Shown: piece by piece, positions 21,522 to 32,387 of the stretch
Layout of the letters: every line of letters starts with the position of its first letter
Position numbering within the stretch: position 1 is the stretch's first letter
Origin: Ligula intestinalis
Lineage: Eukaryota > Platyhelminthes > Cestoda > Diphyllobothriidea > Diphyllobothriidae
DNA length: 64,000 bases
Direction of reading: 5' to 3'
NCBI GenBank assembly: GCA_036362985.1
Contig: JAYGXS010000003.1
Coordinates: forward strand, 46,499,733 to 46,563,732
Translations under genes and position numbers: made by a program
Notes under the pieces: generated by a model
The model's database searches: none
What the model saw: the letters and a program-made list of their open reading frames with translations, nothing else
Told to the model about the DNA's origin: nothing

Positions 21522-21999
21522 AAAGGTTTATTCTTCGCACAGACCACCGATGTTTGCAGTGTCTATCATCGCTTAAGGAATATGCTTATCCGTTGCCAAG
21601 AATTCCGTAAAGTTTTGATTTCAACCGTTTGCATCTGCCGGGAAACAAACAAAGCAACGCGGATGCGCTTTCATACTTGCTGCTGACTGGACCTCTGGAA
21701 AAAGGCATAACTGCCATTGGCGTTAACCAAGCAACAATTTTAGAAACGGTCTGCATTTTCGGCTGTTGAATCAGAACTTTGATGGGGACATGGCAAGAAC
21801 CTTCCATTAAATTAAAATTATTTATTACCAGCTGACAGGCAAAGTCTTCAACGGCATTGCTACTACACTAAAATTTTTACTGAGCTATATCTAGAGTACG
21901 CGATCGAGCTGATATTGAAACAAATTTCCTGAGGCTCTTATTGGTATTTGCCCGGAACTGGTATTTTTCAGAAGGTTAGCTGCCGCATGTTGCATGATT
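21522..21999. other. No gene seen
   Basis: Nothing is recognised between the inverted LTR and the LINE fragments. Frames are short and without motifs. Confidence 0.35.
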
Positions 22000-22620
22000 G
22001 AATTTCGGGACAAGGAAGGGTTTGCAGACTAACACGGTGTTCTCAGTCTCTCTTTGTTGTCGTGAATCAGGTATACTGCACCAGAGACATGTGTGGTGGC
22101 GAACGGTTGTGCACCGTCGAACGAAAAATTAGCTGATGGCGGGCTGCAGATCCAGCACAATTGCCAACCACATGAAACTTGCCACAGGGTTCAACGTCCG
22201 TAAACACAACCATAGTGGAGAAGAGCTTCCACTGTGTCAGCTCTAAAAATTCGCGAGGGCTGTCCTGAATTAAGAGAACTAGTTATATTTATCTTAAACA
22301 TGGGATAAGCTTGCCAAATGTGGATACGTCTGGGTAACTTATTTCCGGTTGCTATGGCGTTCGCTAAATAGATTGACGGTATTTAACGGTGCGTGCCACA
22401 GGAAAGAATAGGAATACATCGGGGTGACTGGTATGTCAAGAGTGGTCAAGCTGACTCAGAGTAGTAAATGGACTAACAGTAGGATTGTTCAAAATCTTAA
22501 ACAGTTAATATAATACCTTCTGTAATCTGCGAATCTACAACGGATCATGGTTAGTAAGATCAAGTTGGTGGTAGAATAGGTTATGGTGTTTCGAAAAGAA
22601 AACTCCTTTAATGTAGAAAT
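22000..22620 (-). mobile_element. LINE 3'-end fragment, family A copy 1
   Basis: This aligns in the same orientation with 25270-25735 (shared GCGGGCTGC, TATCTTAAACAT, ATGGCGTT.., GTCAAGAGTG.TCAAGCT). Minus-strand pieces such as NKLPRRIHI and FKINITSSLNSGQPSRI fit the end of a LINE ORF2. It is broken by stops. Confidence 0.5.
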
Positions 22621-23159
22621 TATAAGGTTTATTTGTAAAGCACATCTTTGACGACGTCAAAAACCCCGGAAGGCAGGAAAAAACCTAAGTCAAACCCCTT
22701 CTGTCGCAGTGACTATTGCATTTGTTTTGGTCTTTTGCTAGGTCAATAGTGTGCGAAATAAGGAGTTTGTTTATAGTGAAAAAACCTGACTTCTAAGGTA
22801 CAATACTAGAAAAACATGAAATTAAATAACTTTATATTTCACGTGTTACGGTTTTATAGTAAGAATACTTAGGGTCTGAAAAAACTGTCATGTCCTTTAT
22901 CTGAGGTGGAGTTAGCTGCGGTCAGTTTGAAGGCGAAAATATCAGCTGAGGACATCGCATCTACCGTATATATGGGTCTGCTCGATACGGAGATTACAAT
23001 CGTTGTACATTGGCAGGAGTTTGATAATTAGATGGGACGTTGCAAATGTCTGAGGTAGGTCGAGTCAGCTGGAAGCTGATTGCGAAGCACCATCGTCATT
23101 CAAGTGCATAGGCAGAAGACACATGGCCTTTCGTTTGTCGAATATCTAAGTGAGATTGA
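22621..23159 (-). mobile_element. LINE 3'-UTR fragment, family A copy 2
   Basis: GGTTTATTTGTAAAGCAC, then TCAATAGTGTGCGAAATAAGG and GAGTTTGTTT, recur at about 25030-25215 and 51000-51150. This marks the 3' untranslated part of the same LINE family on the minus strand. No coding signal is seen after about 22860. Confidence 0.5.
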
Positions 23160-23467
23160 GATTAACATGATTAGCATTCATACTTCTGATACATTATACG
23201 AGGGAACAATATATATTTTAGTATAGTTGTAGAAAAAATTACTTTCTTTCATAATATTTTTTTATTAAAATTGAGATGTTAGTCAAAGAATATTGGAATA
23301 GATGAATTGTTCTTATTTTTTCATTTTTTTCATTTTTAAGGATTGAAAAAGGAGGCAAGGCACAATTTTGCTGAAGGTTTGATTTGATCGGCGTTGGAAA
23401 CCGTCGTCTAAACAGCCTCCAGCAGTGGCCAGTTTTCCCCAACATGTGCGGGAACTCTCCTGGACCG

Positions 23468-23998
23468 TTAGATCCCTTTTGGTCCAAATTGGATGTCAAA
23501 GAACTGGTTAGCAAAGTGTTCTATTTTGTTCAGAAATACATGCGTCATGTCTTTTGAGAAGAACTGCTTGGTCTTTCTTCTAAATTCGGCTAAACTGTGG
23601 CTTTTGTGAATGTCGTTGGGTAGGGCATTCCATATGATCGCATATCTTATGGTGTAGGAATTTGATAGCTGGGCCGTCCTAGCTTTAGCGTTATGAATTG
23701 TATGCTGGTTGTCTCTAGTGGGACGGGAACCGTTTTGATTTGTTAACATATTATTGTTGAGGATGTTATGATTATGTGTCACTTTAACTAGGAAAGTTAA
23801 ACCATTTCAGAATCGCCTTTGCCAGAGGGGTTTAAGACCATATCTATTGTACATTATTGAATAGGAGTCTCGGGCGTCATCGCGTTTACACAGAAATCTG
23901 GTAAACCTTCGCTGGATTCTTTCTAGTTTCTGTCTGGAATTGGATGACATGTTACCGAAAAATACTGAGCAGTAATCTAGAAAAGGTAAAGCGTACAT
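23468..23998 (-). pseudogene. LINE ORF2 C-terminal domain (minus-strand element)
   Basis: Two frames (23998-23807 and 23782-23468) give LDYCSVFFGNMSSNSRQKLE with RRFTRFLCKR, then RYAIIWNALPNDIHKS and FRRKTKQFFSK. This is the usual ...IQ..FTR.l........WN.LP.......FR..... C-terminus of these LINEs. One frame change lies between them. Confidence 0.75.
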
Positions 23999-24217
23999 TT
24001 TGTGAAGTTCAGTCTTAAGTGTAATTGATTTGAAATTTTTACTTATGAAGCCACATATTCGATTGGCTTTTGGTGCGATTTGTTTAACATGTGGGGATAA
24101 GTCAAGAGTATTAGAATAGCTAAGACCTTAATCTTTTAAAGATGTTAGCTCTTTTATTTCTTGCCCACTAAACATTATGGGGGAAGGTTTTAGTGGTCCA
24201 AAAATCATGAAATGGCA

Positions 24218-24574
24218 TTATGTTGGTGAAAACGGTATTGGCCACTGAACACTCCAGTCGTTAAGTTTTTGAAGGTCTAATTCAATTGTTCTTTGCACAT
24301 CACTTATCGAATTTTTGTTATAGGCATATGCGAGTTTTAAGTCATCTGCATATAAAAATGTTTTAGCAGAGGTTGATATCGTGGATAACTCATGAATGTA
24401 AATGAGAAATAAGAGGGGACCTAGGATAGTGCCTTGAGAAACACCACTGCTTATATGAGCTGGTTCTGATACTATATTTCGAAGTTGTACTACTTGGAAT
24501 CGGTTTTGAAGATAGGATTTGAGGAAATCAAGGAAAAGAGGCTTAATCTCGTGACTCACTAGCTTCACAATCAT
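24218..24574 (-). pseudogene. LINE reverse transcriptase core (minus-strand element)
   Basis: These 118 codons contain LKSYLQNRFQVVQL, motif B GVSQGTILGPLLFLIYIHEL and motif C FLYADDLKLAYAYN with both aspartates. Motif A lies upstream in broken sequence (KVPHKIMIVKL near 24570). The order and spacing fit CR1/Jockey ORF2. Confidence 0.8.
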
Positions 24575-25004
24575 TATTTTATGGGGAACTTTGTCGCAGG
24601 CTTTTTAGGTCAAAGTAAATTGTAGCTACCGTGTTCCCATCATCTCGATTTCCGGAGACGAATTAGAAGAAAGTGTGATGGCAGGACTGGCATGACTTTT
24701 TGGGTAAAAAGGCATGTTGAGAGGGAGGTATGAGATTTCAATTCGTCAGATGGTCTAACATTTGGTTATAAATTATTTTTTCTAAGATTTTTGCTAAAAC
24801 CGATGTTCGGTGAACACCACGATAATTTTGGGCATTGGACCGAATTCTGTTTTTGTAAATTGGGGTGATACATGATTTTTTTTACATATTTCTGGATATG
24901 TACCATTTGACTTCAGTAACGAGAAAAGGTTAGACAGAAGTATTATCGCATATGTCATATGTCTCAGTATGCAAGGATGGATTCTATCCGTTCCATATGA
25001 TGTG

Positions 25005-25735
25005 GAATTGGACAGTTAATAACAATAATATGTTTATTATGCCAGTTTACAGGCAATTTTAAAGAGTTGGTAATGCACCTCTTGGGCGCCTTCCAACACC
25101 TGGAGACCGGAAAATACCTAAAACAAATTCCCTATGTTGCAGCCAGCATTGGTTTTGTTTCAGGTTTTGTGTTTTGTCAATACTGGGCGAGATAAGGAGT
25201 TTGTTTTAAGTGAAATAACTGCCTTCAAAGGTATGATACAAACGGATTAAATGTACAGTTGTAAGCTGAGTTGACTCATCAGCAGGAGAAATGTTGCATA
25301 GTGTTTAAGGACATACGTTCGAGACGGAGAGGGTTGGCGCAAGAACACAGTGTTCTACGTCTTCCTTCAATGGTTGTCGGCAAAAGTTGCGCGCTATCGG
25401 CTGAAGGGTTAGCAGACTGCGGGCTGCTGGTTTAGCAGCATTATCTTCAGCATGAAGCCTGGCGGGGTACAAAGTCCACGAACGCCATCAGAGTGAAAGA
25501 GAGATTCCACCGAGTCAGCACCCGAAATTCGTGAAAGTTTTCCTGAATGTAGAAAACGTGTTGTAGCTATCTTAAACATAAAGAAGCTTTGCTGGGTTTT
25601 CATACTTTTGGGCAGCTTATTCCAAATTGATATGGCGTTTACTGAAAAGAATTACCGGTACTTAACTGTACGTGCCATAGGAAGAAATAAAAATACGTCT
25701 TGATGACTGGCGCGTCGAGAGTGCTCAAGCTACCT
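25005..25735 (-). mobile_element. LINE 3'-end fragment, family A copy 3
   Basis: It starts at AATAATATGTTTATTA, which on the minus strand is a TAATAAACATATT tail. It continues through CACCTCTTGGGCG and GAGATAAGGAGTTTG to an ORF2 C-terminus with FKIATTRFLHSGKLSRI. Copies lie at 22000-23159 and 50975-51500. It separates the ORF1-like remnant from the RT body of the minus-strand LINE, so it looks inserted. Confidence 0.55.
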
Positions 25736-26165
25736 TATTGTTTGCTGTCTCGTTGTCATCATTATAATTAGAAGAACTCGCTCTCAAGTCACCTAAACTG
25801 ATGCTACGTTGATAGTTTTCATTTTCCTTCACAGAGAAGGAGGAACTCGTTAATTGTTCCTCTGAAGTAGCATTCTGTGGAGTGTTTCCGTCCTCTGCGA
25901 CTATATGTGGCTGACTTTGTTTACGCTCTTTGTCTTTGTGAAAAACTTGTCTGCGCTGCATCGGGGTAAAGTCGGGGCCTATATATGCTTTAAAACTCCG
26001 GAAACTCCTATTTATTTCATGATTTTGTAGTAGCATTTGAGCTTCAACGTGAGTAGAACAAGAAAGCAAAATCGGTTTGTTTTTACTTCTCGAATTTAGT
26101 CTTTTGATAGACAATAGGCGTATACTTATCCCACATTGTTGAAAAACGTTTTGTATTGCTACCAT
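25725..26165 (-). pseudogene. LINE ORF1-like remnant
   Basis: The 146-codon frame has SRSKNKPILLSCSTHVEAQM followed by FRSFKAYIGPDFTPMQRRQV, then a Ser/Gln-rich tail. The pattern (PI.v...s..eA...L..N......f...DfTP.qRr) is that of RNA-binding ORF1 proteins of CR1/Jockey-like LINEs. It lies on the same strand and upstream of the RT pieces at 24574-23468, so it is probably the ORF1 of that element. Confidence 0.5.
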
Positions 26166-26414
26166 TGGATTACTCGTTTGAGGAAAGTTGCGGAAGATTA
26201 TAGTGCAGATTCTTTTTTTTCGTTCACTAGCATGCAGAATACTAAAGAAGCAATACTGAAGCAGTATTCAAAGCTAAATCTTACTTACGCATTATGATGG
26301 CTTTAACATTTTAAACAATAATTCCCGAAGATTGACGTGCGCAGTGCTCTGATAGATAAAGACCTTTGAAATATGATGTCCTCACATTCTTTATAACCAG
26401 GGAAAAATGTACGC

Positions 26415-26469
26415 TGTATAGATAGTGCCGTACTGGCGCTGAAAAATATAAATTCCAAATTCCAAATCC
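26415..26469 (+). mobile_element. 3' tail of a CR1-like LINE (5'-truncated copy)
   Basis: The string from TGTATAGATAGTGCCGTACT to AATTCCAAATTCCAAA is identical to the end of the LINE at 31085-31136. It carries the same short AAATTCC tandem tail. The 5' part of this copy is missing or very short. Confidence 0.7.
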
Positions 26470-26840
26470 TTACCTGCTTGAGGCTGATTATCGTCACTAA
26501 CAATCATAGCGGAGCACTAGTGTCAAGAAAGCGAAAATTGTCATGTGCAATGTCACTGACTAAAGGCCAGAAGATAACTTGTGATAGTTCGAGCACGATA
26601 TTGCGATCTGCCTATTTATATTATTTGAATCGTTAGCGTATAAAGGGCATACCATACTGAAAAAAATGGGGAAAATGTTAAAAAAAGCAGAAAATTATAT
26701 CGAAGAATGAGCTGACGACAGCGCCGATTCTCGTAAAACTTTTTTCGGCGATAGAAGTAGACCTTATATTCTCTCAACATGAGCGGTCAGCCAACTATAT
26801 AAAGGAAAATAAACTTTACATATGCAGGGATAAAACGCCA

Positions 26841-27527
26841 ATGGAGCGTCGGGTTTTATCTAAAGTAGCAAATGAGAACACTGGCTCCGGTTCCACAAAA
26901 CCAAAAGTTGTCTCTGAGTCCGGCCCTCCCGCTCAGGTAAGCCCACATCCCTCTGGGTCAATGTCAGTTTCCCCTGATACTTCTCCCATTCACCTTACTC
27001 GTGGTTCGAGTGACATTGTAGCCTCGTCAAGTCCTTCTCCTTCTACGCCAACCACGTCTGTGATAGCTTTAAATTCCGATAAACCTATGAACGCCCCTAG
27101 TAAATCTACTTCAGTTTTCAAATTCGGCAATATGATTACCGATAATAACTCAGTATCTAACAAAGACCCAACTGCTCAAGCTAGCGCTTTTCCTATCCCC
27201 AAATCTCATCAACATCCCCAAATAATTCAGCCAGCTTATTAAATTAACCGTTTTTCAAAACCAGTCATGCAATTTTCGAAGGCCAATATTCCGTCAAATT
27301 TTGATATAATGCCTCAAAATCCTATATTTATGCCCCCTCCTGGTTTTCCCATGCCACACTTCAGCCGCCCTTTCTATGGAGCCCCCTCTAATATGCCTTT
27401 CTACAATATGCACCGTTCATTTGATAATAATTACTTGACAAACTGTAGACCAGGGCCAATTTGCTTTCCACCTTTTGTTTCTCCCATGCCGTTTCCCTTT
27501 CCGCCACCAAGTTTTCCTTTTTTATAA
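26841..27527 (+). pseudogene. LINE ORF1-like Ser/Pro-rich protein, one stop
   Basis: From ATG 26841 come 133 codons rich in Ser, Pro and Thr (SPSPSTPTTSVIALN) up to a TAA at 27240. A second stretch from 27267 is rich in Pro, Phe and Met (GFPMPHFSRPFYGAPSNMPF). No zinc knuckle or RRM is visible, so the assignment to ORF1 rests on its position before the endonuclease. The region overlaps the next frame by about 65 bp. Confidence 0.5.
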
Positions 27528-28642
27528 ATACTGACGAGCGTATCCTGAATCTGAAGGATACGCTCAGTATAGTCTCACTCAATGCGAGATCAGTTGTTAA
27601 TAAGATGACAGAACTTAAAACAGTAGCATTTGAGCTTGATCCAGATGTGCTCTGTGTCACTGAATCTTGGACAAACTCTCTTATTTCTGACTCGACACTC
27701 GCCATAGATAATTATAGTTTGTACCGACAAGACCGCATTGAAAAGCGTGGCGGTGGTTGCCTTCTTTATATTAAATCATCCTTTGTACATTTCCCGTATC
27801 ACCTGAGCATTTCGTCATTTTCTGGAAATTTTTTTCTTATTTCAGTCATCCTGCCACACAATAAAAAAGTGATAATTGGGTGTCTACAATCCTCCCAGTA
27901 ACTCAAGTAATGTAATGCAGCTGTGTGAAATGTTTGAAAAAGTTGCAGAGACTCAATTCGATGTCAGAATAATTGTAGGTGATTTTAATCTGCATGTCCA
28001 CCAAGATTTCAGAAATCGGTTGACACTATTAACTTTTCAAACATGTCACAACTGGTCAGTTCAGTGACCAGAAATGACAAAATATTAGATTTAATTTTTA
28101 CAAATGATGTCCACCCTCTTTTTATGAATTTTCATCGTGATATTTTCAATAGTGACCATGCCTTAATTCACTGTTGTTTTCCAGTCTCTCTTTCTAAAAA
28201 GCCCGATGTAAAATGCAATAACCTCGACTTTGGTAACGTGAACCATGAATTAGTAAATGATTTCGTAAGTACCCTAGATTGGCATAGCATATTTTCAACT
28301 AACGATCCCTACTTCTTCCAGGAGCTATTGCAAAACCTTACAGAAAATATTCAGGCTCTTACCCTACTTAAGATTTTTAAATCAAATTCAGCTTCTTCAA
28401 CTGTGCCACATTTTCTCCAAAATAGACTTAAGAAATTACAAAAACAACTTAAGGATACGTCTAATAGCTCTTTATCAGTTCACTTAAGAATAGTGCAAAT
28501 ATTTGAATTAGCGCTTAAAATAAGGCTTGCACGAGATAGGCATAGAGAGGCCACAGCATTAAGTGATGCGAATTCTTCCAGATCTGTTGCTCAAGTCTTC
28601 CGTCTTCGGTCGGCTAAGCTTCAGAAAGTCATTCCACCCTGA
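27461..28642 (+). pseudogene. APE-type endonuclease domain of the LINE, frameshifted
   Basis: Three frames together span the nuclease that nicks target DNA. 27461-27901 has IVSLNARSVVNKMTELK, then DVLCVTESW with the catalytic glutamate and YRQDRIEKRGGGCLLYIKS. 27876-28067 has VYNPPSNS and IIVGDFNLHV. 28043-28642 has DKILDLIFTN and IFNSDHALIHC with the SDH motif. The shifts near 27890 and 28050 compensate each other, and a TGA at 28640 separates it from the in-frame RT. All key residues are still visible. Confidence 0.8.
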
Positions 28643-28675
28643 CTCAATGGCAACAATCATTTTATTACAGAGGAT

Positions 28676-30370
28676 TTGGAGAAAGCAGCATTGCTAAATT
28701 CATTTTTCGCCGAGTTCTTTACCATTGAAACTAGCCCCACTCCTGTAATCCCCCTGCTGTGTAATTCAAATCTCAGTACCCTTAATTTCTCACCCGCTTA
28801 TATTCAAAAAGAAATAAGTCGTCTTAAAAATTCACATTCGGTAGGAACTGATAACATTCCAAACTCACTCATCAAACAATTAAGAGATTTCCCACCCTTA
28901 CTGAGTAATTTATTTTCAGTGTTTCTTGAGAATGGCTTTTTCTTGGACTACTGGAAAACTTCTATTATAATTCCCGTATTTAAATCTGGTTCCCGATCAG
29001 ATATTCACAATTATCGCGGTGTTCATAAAACGCCCTCTCTGGCTAAACTCTTTGAAAAATTAATTGCCAAAAAAATTACAGATTTCTGCATAAATAATAA
29101 CATTCTCAGCTCCTCACAGCATGGCTTTTTACCGGACCGATCTTGTGAAACTTGCCACATGTATTTTCGAAATCCTCTTACTTCTCTTCGTAATGATCAT
29201 CTATCTGTGGTAGTTATCTATTTTGACCTAAGTAAAGCATTTGATAAAGTTCCTCACAGGAGGCTCCTAGCCAAACTAGAGGCTATAGGATTTCGTAGTC
29301 TACTTACTGACTTCATCAGATCTTATCTTTCAAATCGACAGCAAAAGGTTTTAGTAGGATCCTCATACTCTACTCCTACCGCAATTTTGAGTGGTGTCCT
29401 TCAAGGTACCGTGCTAGGTCCTCTGCTCTTTTTGCTTTACATAAATGATATCTCATTGAGTGTTAAACACTCCCAATCTTACATTTATGCAGATGATCTC
29501 AAGTGTGTTTACTCCTTCTCTAACTCTACGGCCGCGAGATGCTTAGAACAAATTCATTCTGATCTGCACGCTCTTTCGACGTGGAGTTCAACATGGCAGA
29601 TGGAGTTCTCACCTTCTAAGTGCCGATATATGTGCTTTGGGCCTGAAAGGCTGCCACAACCTGGTATTTTTCAAGGTTACCCAATGACTGAATGTTCCAG
29701 TATCAAGGACCTAGGATTAAGCTACACCAATAAATTAGACCTTTCTCCTCACGCCGATAGAATCACAGCCAAAGCTGCACAGATTTGCGGCTTTATCTCT
29801 TATAATTTCTATCTTCCTGAAATGAAATTAAGACTTTATCGTATGTTCGTTCTCTCCATCTTAGAATACTGTTGCCCCTTTTTCGGTCTCATGAATGAAG
29901 GTTGCCGTTCAAAAATTGAACAAATTCAAAAAAATTTCACACGAAAACTGCTGTATCCGACAGCTTCTAATACTTGCTACTCAAATATGTGTCAATTAAC
30001 AAAACTAAGGTTCCTTTGGGTCAGGAGATTGGAAGCAGGCTTTTGTCTCCTTTTTCGGCTTAATAATTGCACAAATTTACCCAGGACTTCTGTCATTACC
30101 CCCGTCAGCCGTCCCTACAACCTAAGAAACTCGGCACTTGTTATACCCCCTCCTGCATCTTCCTCATGTAAACGCTCTTTGTTTTTTGCTTCCAGATATA
30201 GCTTTCTTTGGAATAACTTGCCAATCGAAATTAGGTCGTTAACTAGATTGTCTGCTTTCAAACAGAGACTGCACATTTATCTTAACACTGACTCTATTAA
30301 CCTTCTAATGTCCTCATCTTTTCCGAGCAGCTTTCTCCATGACCCCGAGAAAGGACCATTGGGAATTTAG
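28676..30370 (+). CDS. Reverse transcriptase ORF2 region of CR1-like LINE
   Basis: The 564 open codons hold an N-terminal SVGTDNIPNSLIKQL, then NYRGVHKTPSLAKLFEKLI, HGFLPDRSCETC, motif A VIYFDLSKAFDKVPHRRL, motif B LSGVLQGTVLGPLLFLLYIN and motif C YIYADDLKCVYSF. The C-terminus has LSILEYCCPFFGL, EQIQKNFTRKLLYPT and FLWNNLPIEIRSL, ending EKGPLGI. All catalytic residues are present. It is in the same frame as the last endonuclease piece and is split from it only by the TGA at 28640, so the original ORF2 was one protein. The start at 28676 is not a natural one. Confidence 0.85.
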   Translation: MEKAALLNSFFAEFFTIETSPTPVIPLLCNSNLSTLNFSPAYIQKEISRLKNSHSVGTDNIPNSLIKQLRDFPPLLSNLFSVFLENGFFLDYWKTSIIIPVFKSGSRSDIHNYRGVHKTPSLAKLFEKLIAKKITDFCINNNILSSSQHGFLPDRSCETCHMYFRNPLTSLRNDHLSVVVIYFDLSKAFDKVPHRRLLAKLEAIGFRSLLTDFIRSYLSNRQQKVLVGSSYSTPTAILSGVLQGTVLGPLLFLLYINDISLSVKHSQSYIYADDLKCVYSFSNSTAARCLEQIHSDLHALSTWSSTWQMEFSPSKCRYMCFGPERLPQPGIFQGYPMTECSSIKDLGLSYTNKLDLSPHADRITAKAAQICGFISYNFYLPEMKLRLYRMFVLSILEYCCPFFGLMNEGCRSKIEQIQKNFTRKLLYPTASNTCYSNMCQLTKLRFLWVRRLEAGFCLLFRLNNCTNLPRTSVITPVSRPYNLRNSALVIPPPASSSCKRSLFFASRYSFLWNNLPIEIRSLTRLSAFKQRLHIYLNTDSINLLMSSSFPSSFLHDPEKGPLGI

Positions 30371-30907
30371 AAGATCCGCTTGAAACTATTCTCTCTGCCT
30401 CATGTCCCCCGAGAACCTAGATGTTTCCATTAACCACCGCTGAACCAACGAAGCCACGTGGAAGTACTCAGTTTAAAATGCTGTAGTTTCGTTGAATACT
30501 CACCTTCATCAGACCACCCACACCTATTTTAGCTCTACTACTATCTTCCTAAGCAGTTTTTTTTCTCTTGCACACTTTTTTAACATGGAGGCCCGTTGAA
30601 CACTATCTCCATTTTCACTCTTTCTCCATGACCCCGAGAAAGGACCATCGGGAATTTAGGAGATCCGCTTGAAACAATTCTCTCTGCCTCGTGTCCCCCG
30701 AGAACCTAGATGTTTCCATTAACCACCGCTGAATCACACGAAGCCACGCGGAAGTACTCAGTCTAAAATGCGGCAGTTTCGTTGAATACTCGCCTTCATC
30801 AGACCACATACACCTATTTCTGCTCTATTACTATCATCCTAAGCAGTTTTATCTCTTGCACTCTTTTTGAACATGGAGGCCAGTTGAACACTGTCTCCAT
30901 TTTCACT
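30331..30907 (+). repeat. Tandem duplication in the LINE 3' UTR (2 x about 289 bp)
   Basis: CTTTCTCCATGACCCCGAGA begins both units (30331 and 30620), and both run to CTCCATTTTCACT. They differ by only a few substitutions and small indels. The first unit includes the last codons and the stop of ORF2; the second repeats that coding end downstream of the stop. Confidence 0.85.
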
Positions 30908-31136
30908 GTAGGAGTTTTTTTTTAACTGCCATAATTTTTCGTTTTTAGTTCAAAATTACCTGCAAAACATTGCTAATGTTGCCCCAAAAGGACAATTTGT
31001 GCTGACATTATTACAACTTTCGACGTCTACTTGCACATATTGTCAAATTATTTTTTGAATTTTTATTTTTTTCAAAATTAACTTTGTATAGATAGTGCCG
31101 TACTGGCGCTGAAAAATATAAATTCCAAATTCCAAA

Positions 31137-31913
31137 AAATACGATCTAGTAAAAGGAAGTTCAGTTGGAACCTGGAGAACTACAACAATCGGAGTTGTTT
31201 CTGCACATACTGAATGCACTTGGCGAATAATGCGGCCGAAAGACTATACCGAAACAAGAAATATCACGTGTCGTCCACCAAATTCAGTGGATCGCCAAGA
31301 TGTGCAATTTTGTTGGAGAAACCGGCCTACAGCTATGAACGCGTACGCATGAGCATAGGCTGACTGTGATGTTGGACTCAAAGTGAACGCCGTGAAGATG
31401 GGGCTTGACTGCAACTTAGACGCAGTTGAAATTGTGGGCTGAGGTATGATTATCCCCACGGCAGATACAAGAAACCTGGCTGTCAAAAAAACATGAATTT
31501 ACCAGACCCTTATGTCGTTTTAAGAACCTGTTTATCAGGCGATAGTCACGGCGTGGAACCATCGTTGCCTCCAAATACCCCCCCCCGCCCGGCCAACATA
31601 TACAAACCCGAAGCAAACCGAGGCCCAATAGGTGAGTTGCACATGAGGGCGAAACCGCCACACACGGCACGGTGACAGATAGGCTGAACGAAGAGGTCGC
31701 GGGCTAATCCAAAAACCCATTCAGCGGCTCAGCACCAATTTGCAGAACACGCACAGAAAAGAAAGAGCTACATAGGGATAGGAAACATTATACAGTATCG
31801 ATAGACGAATCAAGTTCCCTTAACGTCAGACTTACAACAAATATCTCCCTGTGAATGCATATGAAAGGGTGACTTGGTTCTTAAATGTACAATTAATAAA
31901 TTTACAAATTTAT
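31137..31913. other. No gene seen between LINE and Penelope element
   Basis: Frames at 31244-31486 and 31416-31670 show no motif. A short C run lies near 31580. Confidence 0.4.
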
Positions 31914-32102
31914 TAATGTCGTGCTCATCATCCCCACAAGAGGAAGAAGCAGAGGTGGCAAGTGTCGGAAACAAATTGTATTCTTGCTGACGTTACAAAA
32001 GCATGCTCGTTTGCATCATCAGAGCATGCTGCTTACTCTTTCGCTGGCCTTGAATTAATGCTCCTTGCCACGAGCCTGGTGCTGTACCCATGTGTGATGC
32101 CC
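31914..32102 (+). repeat. Left inverted terminal repeat of the Penelope element
   Basis: It is the reverse complement of 34130-34316, with scattered differences. It contains GCTGACGTTAC...GTTTGCATCATCAG at 31986-32022. Confidence 0.8.
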
Positions 32103-32387
32103 ATGCGCTCGTACGTCGGTTGACTATTGATTGGCGCCATCATTTCCACTGTTATCGGCGCTGCATCAGCCTGTCCCTCCAACCCCAACTCCCCCGCGTT
32201 CACGTCCTCGTGTGTGCCTGCGTTGGCCTCCCCCTCGTTCGCGGTCTCATAGTTGCCCTCGTGAGAACCCATCTTACGCCGGTCATGTGACAATTCCACT
32301 CATTGTGGTGGACTGTTGGTTTTCTGTGTCACCACTCTCCCGCCTTAGTTTCCCGTTTTGTGCGGGCGTGAGCCTTAAGTGGATAGC

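Larger units (their letters stand above)
23160..25004 (-). mobile_element. CR1/Jockey-like LINE, decayed, minus strand
   Basis: Running from high to low coordinates, an RT frame is readable with many stops between about 25000 and 24575 (ILRHMTYAIILLSNLFS, a remnant of NY.GV near 24815). It is then open at 24574-24218 and at 23998-23468 up to the C-terminal stop. The C-terminus FGPKGI resembles the EKGPLGI end of the LINE at 26770-31136, so the two belong to related families. The upstream boundary is a fragment of another LINE (25005-25735). No intact protein can be made. Confidence 0.75.
26770..31136 (+). mobile_element. Nearly full-length CR1-like LINE retrotransposon
   Basis: The element holds, in order, a Ser/Pro-rich ORF1-like region (26841-27527), an APE-type endonuclease (27461-28642), a reverse transcriptase (28676-30370), and a 3' UTR with a tandem duplication (30331-30907). 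It has no poly(A); it ends in AAATTCC repeats, as CR1-group LINEs end in short tandem repeats. The 5' edge is approximate. Damage is light: one stop in ORF1, two compensating frameshifts in the endonuclease and one stop before the RT. This suggests a fairly young insertion. It starts about 300 bp after the tail of another copy (26415-26469). Confidence 0.8.
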
